Source of the DNA: Stratiolaelaps scimitus
Lineage: Eukaryota; Arthropoda; Arachnida; Mesostigmata; Laelapidae
Direction of reading: 5' to 3'
NCBI GenBank assembly: GCA_019614645.1
Contig: JABWDB010000109.1
Location: 1-64,000, forward strand
Length of the DNA: 64,000 nucleotides
Part shown: positions 11,411-25,239 of the stretch, one piece after another
How the letters are laid out: every line of letters begins with the position of its first letter
Position numbering within the stretch: position 1 is the first letter of the stretch
Program-made: the position numbers and the translations under genes
The notes under the pieces: model-generated
Database searches by the model: none
What the model was told of the DNA's origin: nothing
What the model saw: only the letters and a program-made list of their open reading frames with translations

Positions 11411-11540
11411 GTTAACCCAGACGGTCTACATAGATAAGCTAGACGAGGTGAACGGGGAATTTCGACGGACCCAACGACTACAGATGCCTAATAGCGAATA
11501 CGTGGGAGTGGCCCCTGTTGACACGGGTCGGCCCGGTGTA
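11411..11540 (+). repeat. Dispersed repeat, copy 2 (partner at 3069-3200)
   Basis: Same order of shared blocks as 3069-3200. It ends directly at an AT microsatellite at 11548. Confidence 0.7.
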
Positions 11541-11547
11541 TGTTTAT

Positions 11548-11622
11548 ATATATATATATATTATATATAATAGTATATATATATATTATATATAATAATA
11601 TATATATATATTATATATAATA

Positions 11623-11655
<33 letters not shown>
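11548..11655. repeat. AT microsatellite with internal palindromic units
   Basis: TATATA runs are interrupted by repeated TATATAATAGTATATA-type units (three), ending in pure (TA)n. Confidence 0.9.
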
Positions 11656-11656
<1 letters not shown>

Positions 11657-11830
11657 TTGGTGCATATTTATTCATTATCTGTATTATTATATATTAATAC
11701 ATGTTCCATATACTTGTATATTTTCTGTAGATTTAGTGGAATTAGTTATATTATTACGCTGCCTAAAAAACGACACTGCTGTCGTCTTGCGCCATGTTCT
11801 ATATTATTATTAGTCGGTTTGAATTAAACT

Positions 11831-13120
11831 TTGGCGGTTAATGGGACACAACAATTAGCAAGAAGGCGGCGCGAAAGCCGATTCGACTTTCGTTGGGCGT
11901 TCGACATGACAATCGGCGGAGCAGGCCTCTCAGACTTGCATTCTCAGAGGGAAAGTGTCAGGTTTATGTTTCAAGAGAAGAAATGTCCAGGTGGAATCCA
12001 TCGAGGGTTAGCTAGTGTGCGCGGCCATAATGCCCTAAGTCGACGACAGGTGTACCGTTGGTGTGCGCAGTTTAGGCAAGGCGACTGGGACGAACGGGTC
12101 GAAAAAGCGTTTGAGCAAACTAGAGCTTGGTCATTGACGGTTTTGTAGGCCGAAATTGGCGTAGGCCGAAATTGGCGTGCCTCGTGAAACATGTCGTCGA
12201 ATTATTAAAACGATCTGAGGATGCAGAAAGAATATGCAGAATGGCTACGTCATGAACTGGGTCCTGGCCAACTGAAAATGCATGAAGCGTGTTCGCGAGA
12301 CAATTTGAAGATGTATAGGCAGCAAAAGAGTCGCTTAGAGCGGACCGTTGCAGTGGACGAGACATGGGTCAGCCTGTAAATACTGGTCGACCGACGTTAA
12401 TTTGCACATAGAAGCGGGCCAGTTGTGTTTTGTCTCAAAATTGAGCGCATCCTAGCGCACTCTGCTTGTTTCTAAACTCTAACGCGTTCATAAATAAATG
12501 AGAGAGGAGACGGCGCTGTTCATGACGGCGCCGAACGAATTGTGAGAACGCCTCCTGCCGACTGCACGGATAAGACGTGTCTTTCCTTAGCCTCGATAAG
12601 CAGATTGCCTCACCGCACGTAGTGTACCATCAACCCGCATAGACGACAGTAAAAAGTTGTCAAGAGAAAGAGGAGCAATAATTTTTGAGATTTGAGGCCC
12701 TAAAAGAAAAAATGGACTCGGCTCGATGTCTCGAATCCTTGAAGGGACTCATGAATAGTTGGCATGGCAATAGGAAGCACCGAGTGTGGCTGCTCGATTA
12801 CAATGTTAGGGCACATCGTAGCGATGAAATTACGTCCCGGCTTAAGGCCAACAAGATTGAGCGTTGGCGTCACCCCCCTCTATTCTTCCGATTTAAGCCC
12901 GTGCGACTATGGTTGCTTCCATAAATTAATAAAGGCTATAGGTCGCCAAAGGTATGCAAACATCGGTTTGCTCAGAGAGGCCTTGAACAACGCAGCTATA
13001 AATGGGAATAGAAATGGTGCATACCTAGCCGTTAGAAGGCTGTCAGAACTCTGGGACCAGTGTATACATAAAAAAAGGTGCACACTTCTAACTCATACTA
13101 AAAAATCTTTGTTTTAACTC
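11831..13120 (+). pseudogene. Mariner-like transposase relic 2, three catalytic Asp residues still readable
   Basis: N-terminal HTH region: ESVRFMFQEKKCPGG, ALSRRQVYRWCAQFRQGDWD (about 12030). Middle: EYAEWLRHELG, then TVAVDETWV (about 12348), the first catalytic Asp. C-terminal: WLLDYNVRAHRSDEI (about 12788, second Asp) and, after a frameshift near 12875, YSSDLSPCDYGCFHKLIKA (about 12881, third Asp), then LAVRRLSELWDQCI. At least two stops or frameshifts break it. It differs clearly in sequence from relic 1, so it is a separate mariner lineage. Terminal inverted repeats were not resolved. Confidence 0.8.
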
Positions 13121-13436
13121 ACTTAGTTTAGCCGATGTTGAAATTTATATGTGTGCGGTTATTTTTTGGTCAGCCGAATATTAGGTGGCACCGACATATC
13201 TGTAGTAATACCCATGTCACATAAGGGCAATATAATAATAAAGCTAAGAGTCTTTTCCGTTCCAATTGTCTTCATTAAACTCTGAAGTACCTAGGTAAGC
13301 ACGATAATCTGTATCTTTATATGAATAGCATGTATATACAGAGTTGAAGTCAAACGTAATTGATACAATCTCTCCGGGTGCTACTACCTGGTCGAAAAAA
13401 AACACCGTGACCGTAGATTTCAAGAGTGTAAAACTC

Positions 13437-13490
13437 GGGGGGGGGCTGAGGCCGTGTCCGCCCAAGGTCTCAAAGGCAAGGGCTTGTTCT
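13437..13490 (-). mobile_element. Very short fragment of the R2-like LINE tail
   Basis: Reverse complement reads CCCTTGCCTTTGAGACCTTG then GGCGGACACGGCCTCAGCCC. It matches 2358-2397 (CCTTGCTTTTGAGACCTTGG, then GCGGGCACGACCCTC). Both ends are truncated. Confidence 0.6.
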
Positions 13491-15890
13491 ATGCAATTAG
13501 AACAAGCAGGATTTCTGCAGGAATATTATTGCTCGATACATTCGTTACGGATGTTTAAAAACGAAATGATAAAATTCAGAAATAAACAAGAAGAATTGGA
13601 TCGTGTTCGTGTGACTGCTAATCCTCTAGTTCATTCAATTTTATCGCCCACATATAATAAGGGTGACAGATACCTAATACTAAAGACTAGGACTATTTTC
13701 GAACGTCCTCTTCGTTTAAGCACAAGTCTAATTTGTAGTCATTTGAAATCACCACAACCCGAGGCAAAATACATAATTGCTCCGGTATCTTTTCTCCTGC
13801 AGGTCAGGTTTAGGACATGTCACAATAATCGTTGTTTAAAAGACAATAAAGTGATCGAAATTCTCGATGTAAATTGCGGATTCGATTGTGTATTTCGCGA
13901 TTTCTCTAACAGCCGTACATAACGTGCCATGTCGACGACAAAAGTGCCGTGAAAACTGACGGCTAATTCTTTATTCAAAGAATGAATGTCCCGCGCTAGC
14001 TACGAATTCAAGGAGGCGTATTGAAGCTCGCTCCATGCTGTCATCTCTCTGTTACATATGCCAAAGTGTAGGGTCCATATCGCCATCAGAATCAGACCAA
14101 TCCCCGAATCAGACCAATCGCGATTCTCCCTTTGTTCATTCTACAGACTCTGACAGTTGGATCTCCTATGCGAAAAATGGAAAAATGTTTCAGCAATCCT
14201 GCGAGGACTGATATTGGTTGATAACACGCTTTGTACAACCGATGACGCGAAGTTCGTCCGTTCATTACTATGGCTTAAGGACATTCGTCCATTTTCAGCC
14301 CGAATCACTGGCATAACATGATTGATCTTATCGTATGGAAGTCGCGTTACATTTTAGATAAGCTTCGAATTTCGTTTGCAGACAACGACGGGTACTGGCT
14401 CTTCGACTACAAACAATGACATTAAACTTTATTAGAAGATAAAATTGAAATACGTTATGCATTAGTTGCCTATGTAGCAGACTGAGGTAGGCGATCGGCA
14501 CGATCTTCATCAAATGAAAGGAAATCCTTTTGACATCGTCTCTCCTTTGATCTTCCCACCTTCAAGGAGCACTTTGTGTTTAGTCCACGACCTAGCTACT
14601 AAACAGCGAGCACTGGCGTTGCAAAATGTCTTCTCTACCGAGACGCCTGATGAGGAGTGGATTTGAATTTCCATTTAAATATATCGTGTCCCACCGTCGA
14701 GGGCACGCCAAACCACTTTCCAGCTGCAATATGCTCGGCAGACTTTGACCTGGCAGACTAGTATAATTCAGCCTGTTGCCTCTCCACCGATTTGAACGTA
14801 GCGTAAAAGTTCAAAGCAGCTGTACATATTTGTTCCGAGTATGTGATGGTAATGATGACAATGATCCCTAACAAATGTGTGTTATCTGTTAGGGTATTCT
14901 ACAGGAGGTAATCAGCATGTAACTGTTGTCGTATGAACGCTTGTAGTGATGCAGACGTTCCTCGGTATTGTTGTTGGATTCGTTTTTGTTGCTTGGATTA
15001 GTTAAAACAGAGCAGAAAACAACTATGTCGGATGATTAACTAAAACACCGAAGTATGGATTCGTAGCCATAGGGGCGATGGGATGATCATAAATTGACTT
15101 ATGTATTTGTTGACTCTTACCGGATTTCATCTGTCGTCGTTGACGAACACTCGTCTGGATTATCCTGTTAGTTTACACGATTGGATGATAAGTAAAAGCG
15201 TAAATCCAGAATGGTGTGCCTGTGTAGGAAGTACGGTCCCTCTCTATTATGTGATAATTTGTCAACATTGTTTTTACCTTATTGCTTAGTAAATAACTGA
15301 ACGGAGAAGATTTATTAAATTCGGTACACGATTTCCAATGTAATTAAGAGCGATTTAAACGAATTTAAATACATATATAAATACACAAGACATGTCACTT
15401 GTGTATTTTTCGGCACTGAGCAAATTTATCGAATTCTTGACTACCACCAGATTGATTGCGAAAGTTCTACTAGAATCGAATTTAATGTAAGCCAATAAGC
15501 GTCACCAGAAATAGCCGTCATAACGGAGGATAGTTCGAGACAGAGATTCGGTGTGATACATCGCAGACACGGGCGCAATCGGTAGGCTTTACTATGAAAG
15601 GCAGAGCAATTGTAGCCTCAAGCGATCGTTTTTAACGGGTCTAGAAGTTTTGGGTGCCTCCTTTCTAAGAATCACTAATTTTCGACATTGTACCGTAATT
15701 ACTTGGGGTAGTAATATTTCGATTCTCGGTTGTCGTTAAAAAGCGAGCATGCTTCGAAGCCTTTAAGTAGGTCATAGCTTGGATTAAGTTTTCTTAAACA
15801 TGGTATAGAAGGCCTCCGCCTGGTCTTCTATTATTGCTCGTCTTGACAACGGTTGCCTTGTTTAAACAATGTGCTGACATTTATTTTTAG
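13491..15890. other. No gene recognised
   Basis: A 192-codon plus-strand open frame (13344-13922) runs through the LINE scrap at 13437, so its N-terminal part is transposon-derived; the rest has no motif I recognise. The remainder is AT-rich and without supported features. A direct repeat of AATCAGACCAATC occurs at about 14091 and 14107. Confidence 0.5.
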
Positions 15891-15904
15891 TTGGTATAGA
15901 TATA

Positions 15905-18269
<2,365 letters not shown>

Positions 18270-18395
18270 GAGCATCCCATCACCCTTGCTGAAGGAATGC
18301 GCCAGGAATACCGGAAAGGGCAGTGGTGCTGTCAACAGTTCGAGAAGGGAGGCGGTGGCGGTGTTGACATGCATTAACAAGCATTCGTAGACACA
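18270..18395 (+). repeat. Second copy of the short element seen in the gypsy relic
   Basis: It shares with 6655-6775 the blocks GAATGCGC, ATACCGG, AAGGGCAGTGGTGC, TCAACAGTT, GGAGGCGGTG and CGGTGTTGACATGCATTA. It abuts the inverted LINE end that begins at 18382. Confidence 0.7.
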
Positions 18396-18850
18396 GATGT
18401 ACTTCCCTGCGGACATTTGTCCCCATGTTACAGCTGCGGATTGCACTCCGTAATAAACGTATTATAACTAGAGGTTGGGTGTATTTCGATTGGAGCCTGA
18501 CCCACAGCTCAGCTTCATTCCCTTGGTTTTTGTTTATATCCTGTATCCATTTCTCTCGTTATGTCTTAAACTTCTTACTTATCTATAACACATGGGTGTC
18601 ATCATCATCATGGACTTTACACATCACACATAAGGTATTCGTCCGTGCTTTTATGTGCAATAGCGTGCCATTAGTTAGAGCCTTTCCACGTCTCGGTCTG
18701 TGAACCGTCACCACCATTTTTCGCTGGGCACTGACGTAAATCACCCCGTTTGAGCACACTCCAACTCCCATGTGGGCACGTTTAGGTTACCCCAACTTTG
18801 TCCCGCCACCCATAAGTTGTTGAAGTAGTTCTTCACCCATTTTTTGGCCG
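18382..18850 (-). mobile_element. LINE 3' end, inverted copy of 36541-37010
   Basis: On the minus strand this reads AAAAAATGGGTGAAGAACTA (about 18840) through the coding-like VHRPRRG and CVMCKVHDDDDTHVL to TTGCACTCC and TACGAATGCTTGTT at about 18382. The plus-strand copy at 36541-37010 matches along its whole length with few differences by eye. The longer copy shows that this is the region just downstream of a LINE RNase H domain. Confidence 0.8.
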
Positions 18851-19168
18851 ACAGATCTATGCCCGTGATAGCCACCACTTGGCTCTCAAGAACTTACAGG
18901 CCTTTGCAGGCCACCGGTGTCCGGTTGAAGGTTTTAGCCGCTGCTGTCTTGGGCCTCTCAGTTAATATCATTCTTTCTTTTATTCACACGGGTTGTGTAG
19001 TATTATAATATACCTATTTTACAAACTGTGTGGTAAGTTTATAAATATAGTTACAATGTGCTTTCGCCAGTCGCTGTTCGGTCGTTGTTGTTATTATCTA
19101 CACTCAATTTCATCAAATGGTTCAGTGATCTTATTTGATTGCGCTCGCCCGCATGATATTTACAACAT
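18851..19168. other. Spacer between LINE copies
   Basis: About 318 bp with no motif beyond the flanking elements. Bases 18880-18920 (GGCTCTCAAGAACTTACAGG) may still be LINE sequence. Confidence 0.4.
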
Positions 19169-21865
19169 TTAGTTCCGCAAAATTACATTTACAACGATCA
19201 TTTGCGACATGGTATCCTCGGATTGACGTACAGGGTGGTGGAAGCCGTGTACGCCGAACCTAGTGATATGGTGTCTGTTTACTCTGCCGCTAAGTTTCCA
19301 AGTGTCATCTGTCATGGCCGGCGTCATAGAAAATATAGGGTCCACCTCACTCTTCTTCCTATTTTGGCAGTCAATGAAAGTACGATAACTTTCTGTCTCT
19401 GGAAGATTGAACGATTCGCGGACTTGTCCTACTAATGATGGTATGTCGGTCAGCGGATAGACAATTCGATTTCGGCCCGTCGCGTGCAATCCAAGTACCG
19501 ATTTCAGGAACGCAGGTTTAACCCTGTCTAAGGTGGTCAGGTCCCGGGAAGTGAGTTTGTCCCAGACAACCTGGATTCCATATGTAGCTATAGGAGAGAT
19601 CTTCAGGTTAAATAATTAGAGGGCTGTGTCCACCGGCAACCGTTGTGGTCGCTCGATTGTGTGTATTGCGATCAACGCTTTCCTGGCTCGTTCTTCAACA
19701 TGCGGGTTGAATGATTTGCCTGTTGTTGTTATAATTAGTCCAAGGTTTGTAAACGAATTAACTATTTGCAGTCGCTCACTGTCTAATCGGAACGTGTCCG
19801 TCTCGCAGAGCCTTCCCCCTTTTCGAAGCTTCATTGCCACAGTTTTAACTTCGTTGATCTGAAGCCCGATGTAGGTGACATAGTTATTTAGGGTTGTCAG
19901 CGCTTGTTGTAGATGAAATTTACTCCTGCAGTCCATCACGAGGTCGTCTGCGTATAAAATGAGGCTCACTGACGGGTGCCGTTGTTTAATACGTGATGGC
20001 AGGTCGCTGATGAGAAGTAAAAAAGGCAACGGACTTAGTTTATCCCCTTGGGCGAACCCCGTCGTCTGTTCCACCCCGTGTCTTTCCACGACTCCATCGT
20101 CTATAAGTACCATGTTCCTCTGTAGAATATCCTTCAGCAGCCCTAGTATATTAAGAGGCACGCCGTGATATGCTTGCTTTGAGAGTACTATGCTTCTGGA
20201 CCTCGAATTAAAGGCGGCTTTAAAATCAACGAAAACTGCGTAGAAGTATTGCTTCGGGTGGTCCAATGTAATGATGACATCGTCGATGAGTATCCTGCAA
20301 GCTGTCATCGTCGATCTGCCGGTATGGAAGCCTTGTGGCTCAGGCGGAAGTGCGTCGCCATGTTCGAGGTAGTAGGATAGACGTCGGACTAGGATACTTG
20401 AGAGCAGCTTATAAATACAGCTCTTTTTTGCAATTCCTCTCCAAGACTTCGAGTCATTGGGATTTCCCTTTCCCTTAGGAATTACCACCATTGAGCACTC
20501 CCGCCATGTCCCGTTCCCAGACAAGCATTGAATAGTCTTGTCCAACAGGGCGCGAAAGCCAAAACTTCCCTCATGTGCTCGTTGTAAATTCCATCGGTCC
20601 GCACGCCTTGTGGTTGGGCAGCCTGAAGATGCCATGTAAAACTTCTGGAACCGTAAGATCTCTCTGAAGGTTTACAATATACTCGAGTTCGTTTACGCGC
20701 CAACAGGAATGGTAGTGCGGCACCTCCGTGGGAACGGTGTCGCTAGAGCTCAAGATACCCCGGAAGTGTGCTTGGGGAGCCTCCGGGTTGACTGGGCAGG
20801 TGGGCCGGACTGCACTAGAGTGTCGGAGCCAGACGTGTGGAGTTCCCTCGGCTTCGTGTAGTAGTTTGGCCTCACGCTTTTCTTCAAAGTTCTGCTTGGC
20901 AATTCTAAGGCAATCTCGGTAATATCTCTTAATCCTTGAGGTGAACGGCGGGAGGTGTGTTTGGTGTCTACCCATCTCCCTTGCTTGAAGCGAGATGCGT
21001 TTAGCCTGCGTGCATTCTTGAGTCCATCACGGTCTGATAGGGTGGGGTCGTTTGGGGGCTACACATGCTTGCACCGTTGTGCTTAGAAACGTGTGATACT
21101 GTTCGACCTTCGGATTATCTGCGTACGGGAAGATAGCGCTGAACGCATCGGGGAGCGTACTACCATCTAGTTGCCTGCTACCTGTATGTCGTTTACTGGA
21201 GTGTGTGCTTTCCCGATTTCTCAGAGTCACTCCGAGCCCGACCGGCAGATGCCACTTGAGAAGACCACCCTCTTTGAGTGGATTTTCTGGACCAACGTAT
21301 GGCGGGCGTCTTGACTTATATTTTTGGCGAATATGTCGATCACAGAGCTCCCCATAGAGCCGACAAACGTAGGAATTTCCGGATCCGTAGCAACCCACAA
21401 TCCAAAGCTATCCACGATCTCCATGCACGCGACCGTCCGTGGCTGTTCTGGCTGGTCAATTCTCACATTCAGGTCGCCAGCGAGTACTGTCGGTTTCCCG
21501 TTGGTCAGCCGGCAGCATCTTTGAAGCTTTTCGGTGAGCATAAGCGTGCCTTCTACATCATGCGGCAGTACGTGCATTGCGATTTCACTAAAGTTCTCCC
21601 CCTTGTGAACCACGTAATTCTCCTGCGCCAGGGCCAGCTTCATTGGCCCGAGTCGGTGGTTGTAAAACGCGGCTACGCCGCCGCTAGCACGACCTGTCGC
21701 ACTCAACCGCGTTGCAGGGCAGCATGCAGAATAGAAATTGCGTAGTGTGAGGGGTGTGGTCGACCAGGTTTCCGTCAGTATGAGTACATCGACTATTTGG
21801 AGAGTGTCTTCGGGGAGCAGAAGAAGCGAGGAGGAAACACTCTCACAATTCCACTGCACTAGACT
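19169..21865 (-). pseudogene. APE-type LINE ORF2 (endonuclease-RT), nearly full length but broken
   Basis: Read right to left on the minus strand. The apurinic-like endonuclease starts near 21859 (MQWNCESV), with VLILTETWS, GGVAAFYN and VLAGDLNVRID (metal-binding Asp/Asn pair). A linker follows with frameshifts near 21300 and 20600. The RT spans 20635-19616 with CSMVVIPKGKG, SWRGIAKKSCIYKLLSSI, PEPQGFHTGRSTMTACRIL, AVFVDFKAAFNS, TTGFAQGDKLSP and SLILYADDLVMDC (YADD). A single in-frame TAA at about 19616 interrupts it. The same frame then continues through SPIATYGIQVVWDKLTSRDL and LDRVKPAFLKSVLGLH to a stop at 19169. Domain order fits the I/R1/jockey group; the exact clade is uncertain. It looks younger than the other relics. 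Confidence 0.85.
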
Positions 21866-22201
21866 TATTTTTACTGGCTTCCTTGCTTGCCAGGCCTGAA
21901 TTGCCTCTCAGTTAATAAGGCCTGAACAAGCGAGGGTCTGAACCTAATAAGCCGAAGTTTGATCTACATATGCCATCGATTATCTCACTAAGACTTCTTC
22001 TACATGTCCCTTCGGAACCATACATGCAGAGGCAAGTGGACTCCTCACCGGTCACCGGATGTGTTCACCGACAAGCGAGACTCTTCTTTTGTTGCCGGAG
22101 CCCCGAACCAAGGCTACTTGGCGGATCCAGCCTTGAACCCTGACAGAAATAGGTTGTGAGCTTTGGAAAATTTGCTATGGCCTTAGGTAAAGGTATATTA
22201 G

Positions 22202-22334
22202 TTTTTTTTTAAAATAAACTGCGGCTTTTACAATGCTTAAGTTCTCTTATATGTTCCCAAGTCGCGGGACTCGAACCTGTGGCCTCCGGCTCTTTACAGC
22301 CAGAAACTTAGCGTCTAAGCCACCGCGTTGACGG
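22202..22334 (-). mobile_element. SINE1 copy (tRNA-derived head, TTAAGCATTG tail)
   Basis: On the minus strand the head reads GCGGTGGCTTAGACGCTAAG (A-box region), then CTGGCTGTAAAGAGCCGG (anticodon-arm-like) and GGTTCGAGTCCCGCG (B box). After it come ATATAAGAGAACTTAAGCAT, a TAAAAGCCGCAGTT block and an A-rich end. Copies with the same order lie at 48956-49106, 40012-40098 and 57320-57387. An internal Pol III promoter (A and B boxes) is therefore present by sequence. Confidence 0.8.
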
Positions 22335-23350
22335 TAAACCTCAAACGGGTTTCTTTGTCATGGTCCTTGAGATATCCCTTAATTAGTCCCAATTTCTTCT
22401 TTTCCTCTGTTATCCCCGGCAGACAATGTCGTGCTGCACGTTCCAGGAAAAATTGGGCCGTTGTTGGCGCTTCAGGTCACGCTCCGACGCTTGCACCCGG
22501 GGCCCTAGGTGGTGGGCGGCTTGCTCCTGTACGTGAGACCCTTCCGACAGACGTGTTTACCCGGTGCAGTGAAAACTTAGGTGACAACGACGTAAAGTCG
22601 GCTAGGGAGCACGTCAGGGGTCAAAACTAGCTGGTAAACTAAGCGAATTTCTGAACGAAAAAACATCATAAACAGCTCGTGGTTACGCCTAGCTCGGAGC
22701 TAGAGAGTGAATTTTAATGTGGTGAAGTATGTTTAGTGGGTAGGAATTTTCCAGATTTAGATACAGTCGTCAGAACCGACCACAGTGCTCCGGGCTTAAC
22801 AACTTTTTCGAATTCGGCGGTGACAGTGCGCACTTGCCCTTCTGCCCCAAAGTAGATGGGACCTTGAGTAGACAGCTCACGGTAGATTTACGTATGCACA
22901 AGCATAGGTCGTGCAGCAATTGTTTATGGACGATTAATGCGAGAATTATCTATGTCTTTGATGTGAGATCTATTCTATTATAATAAGCATCTCTCTCCCG
23001 TAAGACATGCTTGACAAAATCATTGGTTGTTCTCTTTGGAAACGGACGGTTGCAACCTCAACCATTAAGCCAGCTATGTGAGGCAGGCTATATCGAGTTT
23101 CCATATGTGGAAAAAACCTATCGCAAATATTTATGCTTACAAATATCTCTGTATCTACACACGTGTACCTACATGCGTGATGAAGCGTGTCAATATTTGG
23201 TCAGATAAGAACTTCTTATCCCTTCAGGGCTTAGAATATATACCAGATATTTTAAAAGGCCGAACGCGCGACTCATATAGGGTAATTTATAGATGCCGTA
23301 TGCAGCAAGTACTGCCTACACGTGGAAGTGATCAAGCCCTTATATATGTA

Positions 23351-23388
<38 letters not shown>

Positions 23389-25140
23389 CTATACTTCGAA
23401 GTTGGTGGGATCGAATTCGTTTCAAAACTACTGCTACTAGTAGCACAAACTCGGCCTACAGAAAACTTTAATCTGTCGCCCCACACCGAGCAGATATTCA
23501 CTCTGTCAATTTTGCAAAATCGTTTAGCTGTAGGGTGTCAAAACTTGCTGCCGTTTTGAACTAAATAGATGGCCTGAAAGGACGCCCCTGAAGTGTTGAC
23601 CGGGGCTCAACACACACGTGTCCCGTTTGGCCGGTGGCGTTCTTGGATCGAATGGACGACGGTCGATCGACAATACAACTCACTTCAATCAACACCACAA
23701 CATCAGCCCGAGTATTCCATTAATGCTGAGATGGAGCGGCTCACAAGGAGGGAGGAGGCAATTATGCCTGAAACGTTCGAAACTTTCGTACTCAGTGCAC
23801 AGTGGCACTATAATCTAGGCTAATCTCTATCTGAGCATAATGATATACGACAGACGTTAGGTTCGCTCCCATAGTTATGTTCGTACGACAATTCTTGTCT
23901 AGTCAAAATGTCACGTCGTTCCTAAGTTCCCAAAGCTAATTAACAATTCCTTCAATTAGATAAACGAGTCCACACGGCTGTTAGCTGAGAGAGACAGAGA
24001 GAGAGCATCTGGTCTGAGACAATCGTGTGAGACAACCTACTGAAAATTCTCTATCTATATTGAATATTTCGTATACCAATCAGCAGATCATCTTCCATTA
24101 ATCTTCGGTTTGACAGTCATTCCAAAATCGACTCATGTACTCATTACGAAAGTTTTTTGAAGAGCCTTCCAATTTTATTTCGAAGCAGATAATATGCCTG
24201 TCATAGACAAACTACTCGCATGAATAGGAATGCCCTTGGGGATCTAAAATATAAATGGTTTCCACTCAGATAATCTCGGGACTGTTAGTAATCCAACGGC
24301 TAATAAGATTTCTCCTCACGTCTGAGATCTTCAAACAGCCTTCACTGAAGGAAGGGAGGACTTCATTGCAGACACAGCGAACTTTAAATATTTGTCCAGT
24401 TTCTGGTAAACACTGCCCAACGCACATCACAAAATAGGAAACTGAATCAGCTTATAAATTTAGGGAGCCCGACAAGAGGGTCGTATCGCCAATTCAATTT
24501 AGGCAACAGGTTCTAGACATTGTCTGCCGCGTCCGTGCTATCATTACTCGTGCTCGTAACGTCATAATCAATACTTAAACAATAATTAGCTGACTTAAAC
24601 GCAGTATGACAGAGCGCACTGTTTATAGGGGCTTCACAAAGATCAGTATCGAATGTATTGCAATTTCCAAACACCTGTATGCTCTTCGTTAAGCAGAACA
24701 ACTCATTCGAGAGGCTAAGCAAGTTCGCAATGTAAATGAATAAATAAATCACTGTTTACTAGAATCATCAAACTTCGTGTCCACTCTGTGAAACCGAAGG
24801 TTCCCAGGGCCCCCAGCTACTCACACTTTAGTATAACTCTCAATAGTCAATGAATGCTTCTACGAGTCCATTTTGAGTCCGTTCTAAATTAGTCATCCCA
24901 ACGGCAGATTGGGAAAACCAGTACATGCTACCCTAAGAGATTGTAAGCTTTGCCCCGTTCTGCGACAAGGTGGAGGGGATCAATTCTGTGTCAATCCAAT
25001 TGTAGTCCATGCTTAGCTATTTGACTTGGAGCAATAGGCACATTGAAAACCACCTGTAAAACCTCTCATAGTTCATTTCTCCAGTGCAAATGGGACAGCG
25101 CGCTCAAAGAGACCTTGACATCTAGCACCAGTATATCATT
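22335..25140. other. No gene recognised
   Basis: It contains an AT microsatellite at 23340-23385 and a GAGAGACAGAGAGAGAG run at 23988-24006. Open frames of 60-120 codons overlap on both strands and carry no motif; the one at 23078-23440 runs into the microsatellite. Confidence 0.5.
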
Positions 25141-25143
25141 TAT

Positions 25144-25189
25144 TTTTTTACATATGCTTATATATATATATATAAGCATATGTAAAAAA
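25144..25189. repeat. Perfect 46-bp palindrome with AT core
   Basis: TTTTTTACATATGCTTATA is followed by an alternating TA core and by TATAAGCATATGTAAAAAA. The non-AT arms pair exactly, so the site can extrude a cruciform. It is followed by more (AT)n to about 25240. Confidence 0.9.
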
Positions 25190-25239
25190 TATATATATAT
25201 ATATATTTTCATATATATAACCTATGTATAAAAATATAT

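Noticed and set aside
13344..13922. 192-codon plus-strand frame as a gene
   Set aside because: Its N-terminal part runs antisense through a LINE tail fragment and the rest shows no motif or splice support.
21278..21745. 155-codon plus-strand frame
   Set aside because: Antisense to the LINE endonuclease, which has recognisable motifs on the minus strand.
22262..22334. Possible functional tRNA gene
   Set aside because: A and B boxes are present, but the acceptor stem does not pair and the sequence continues into a retroposon tail found in other copies, so it is a SINE.
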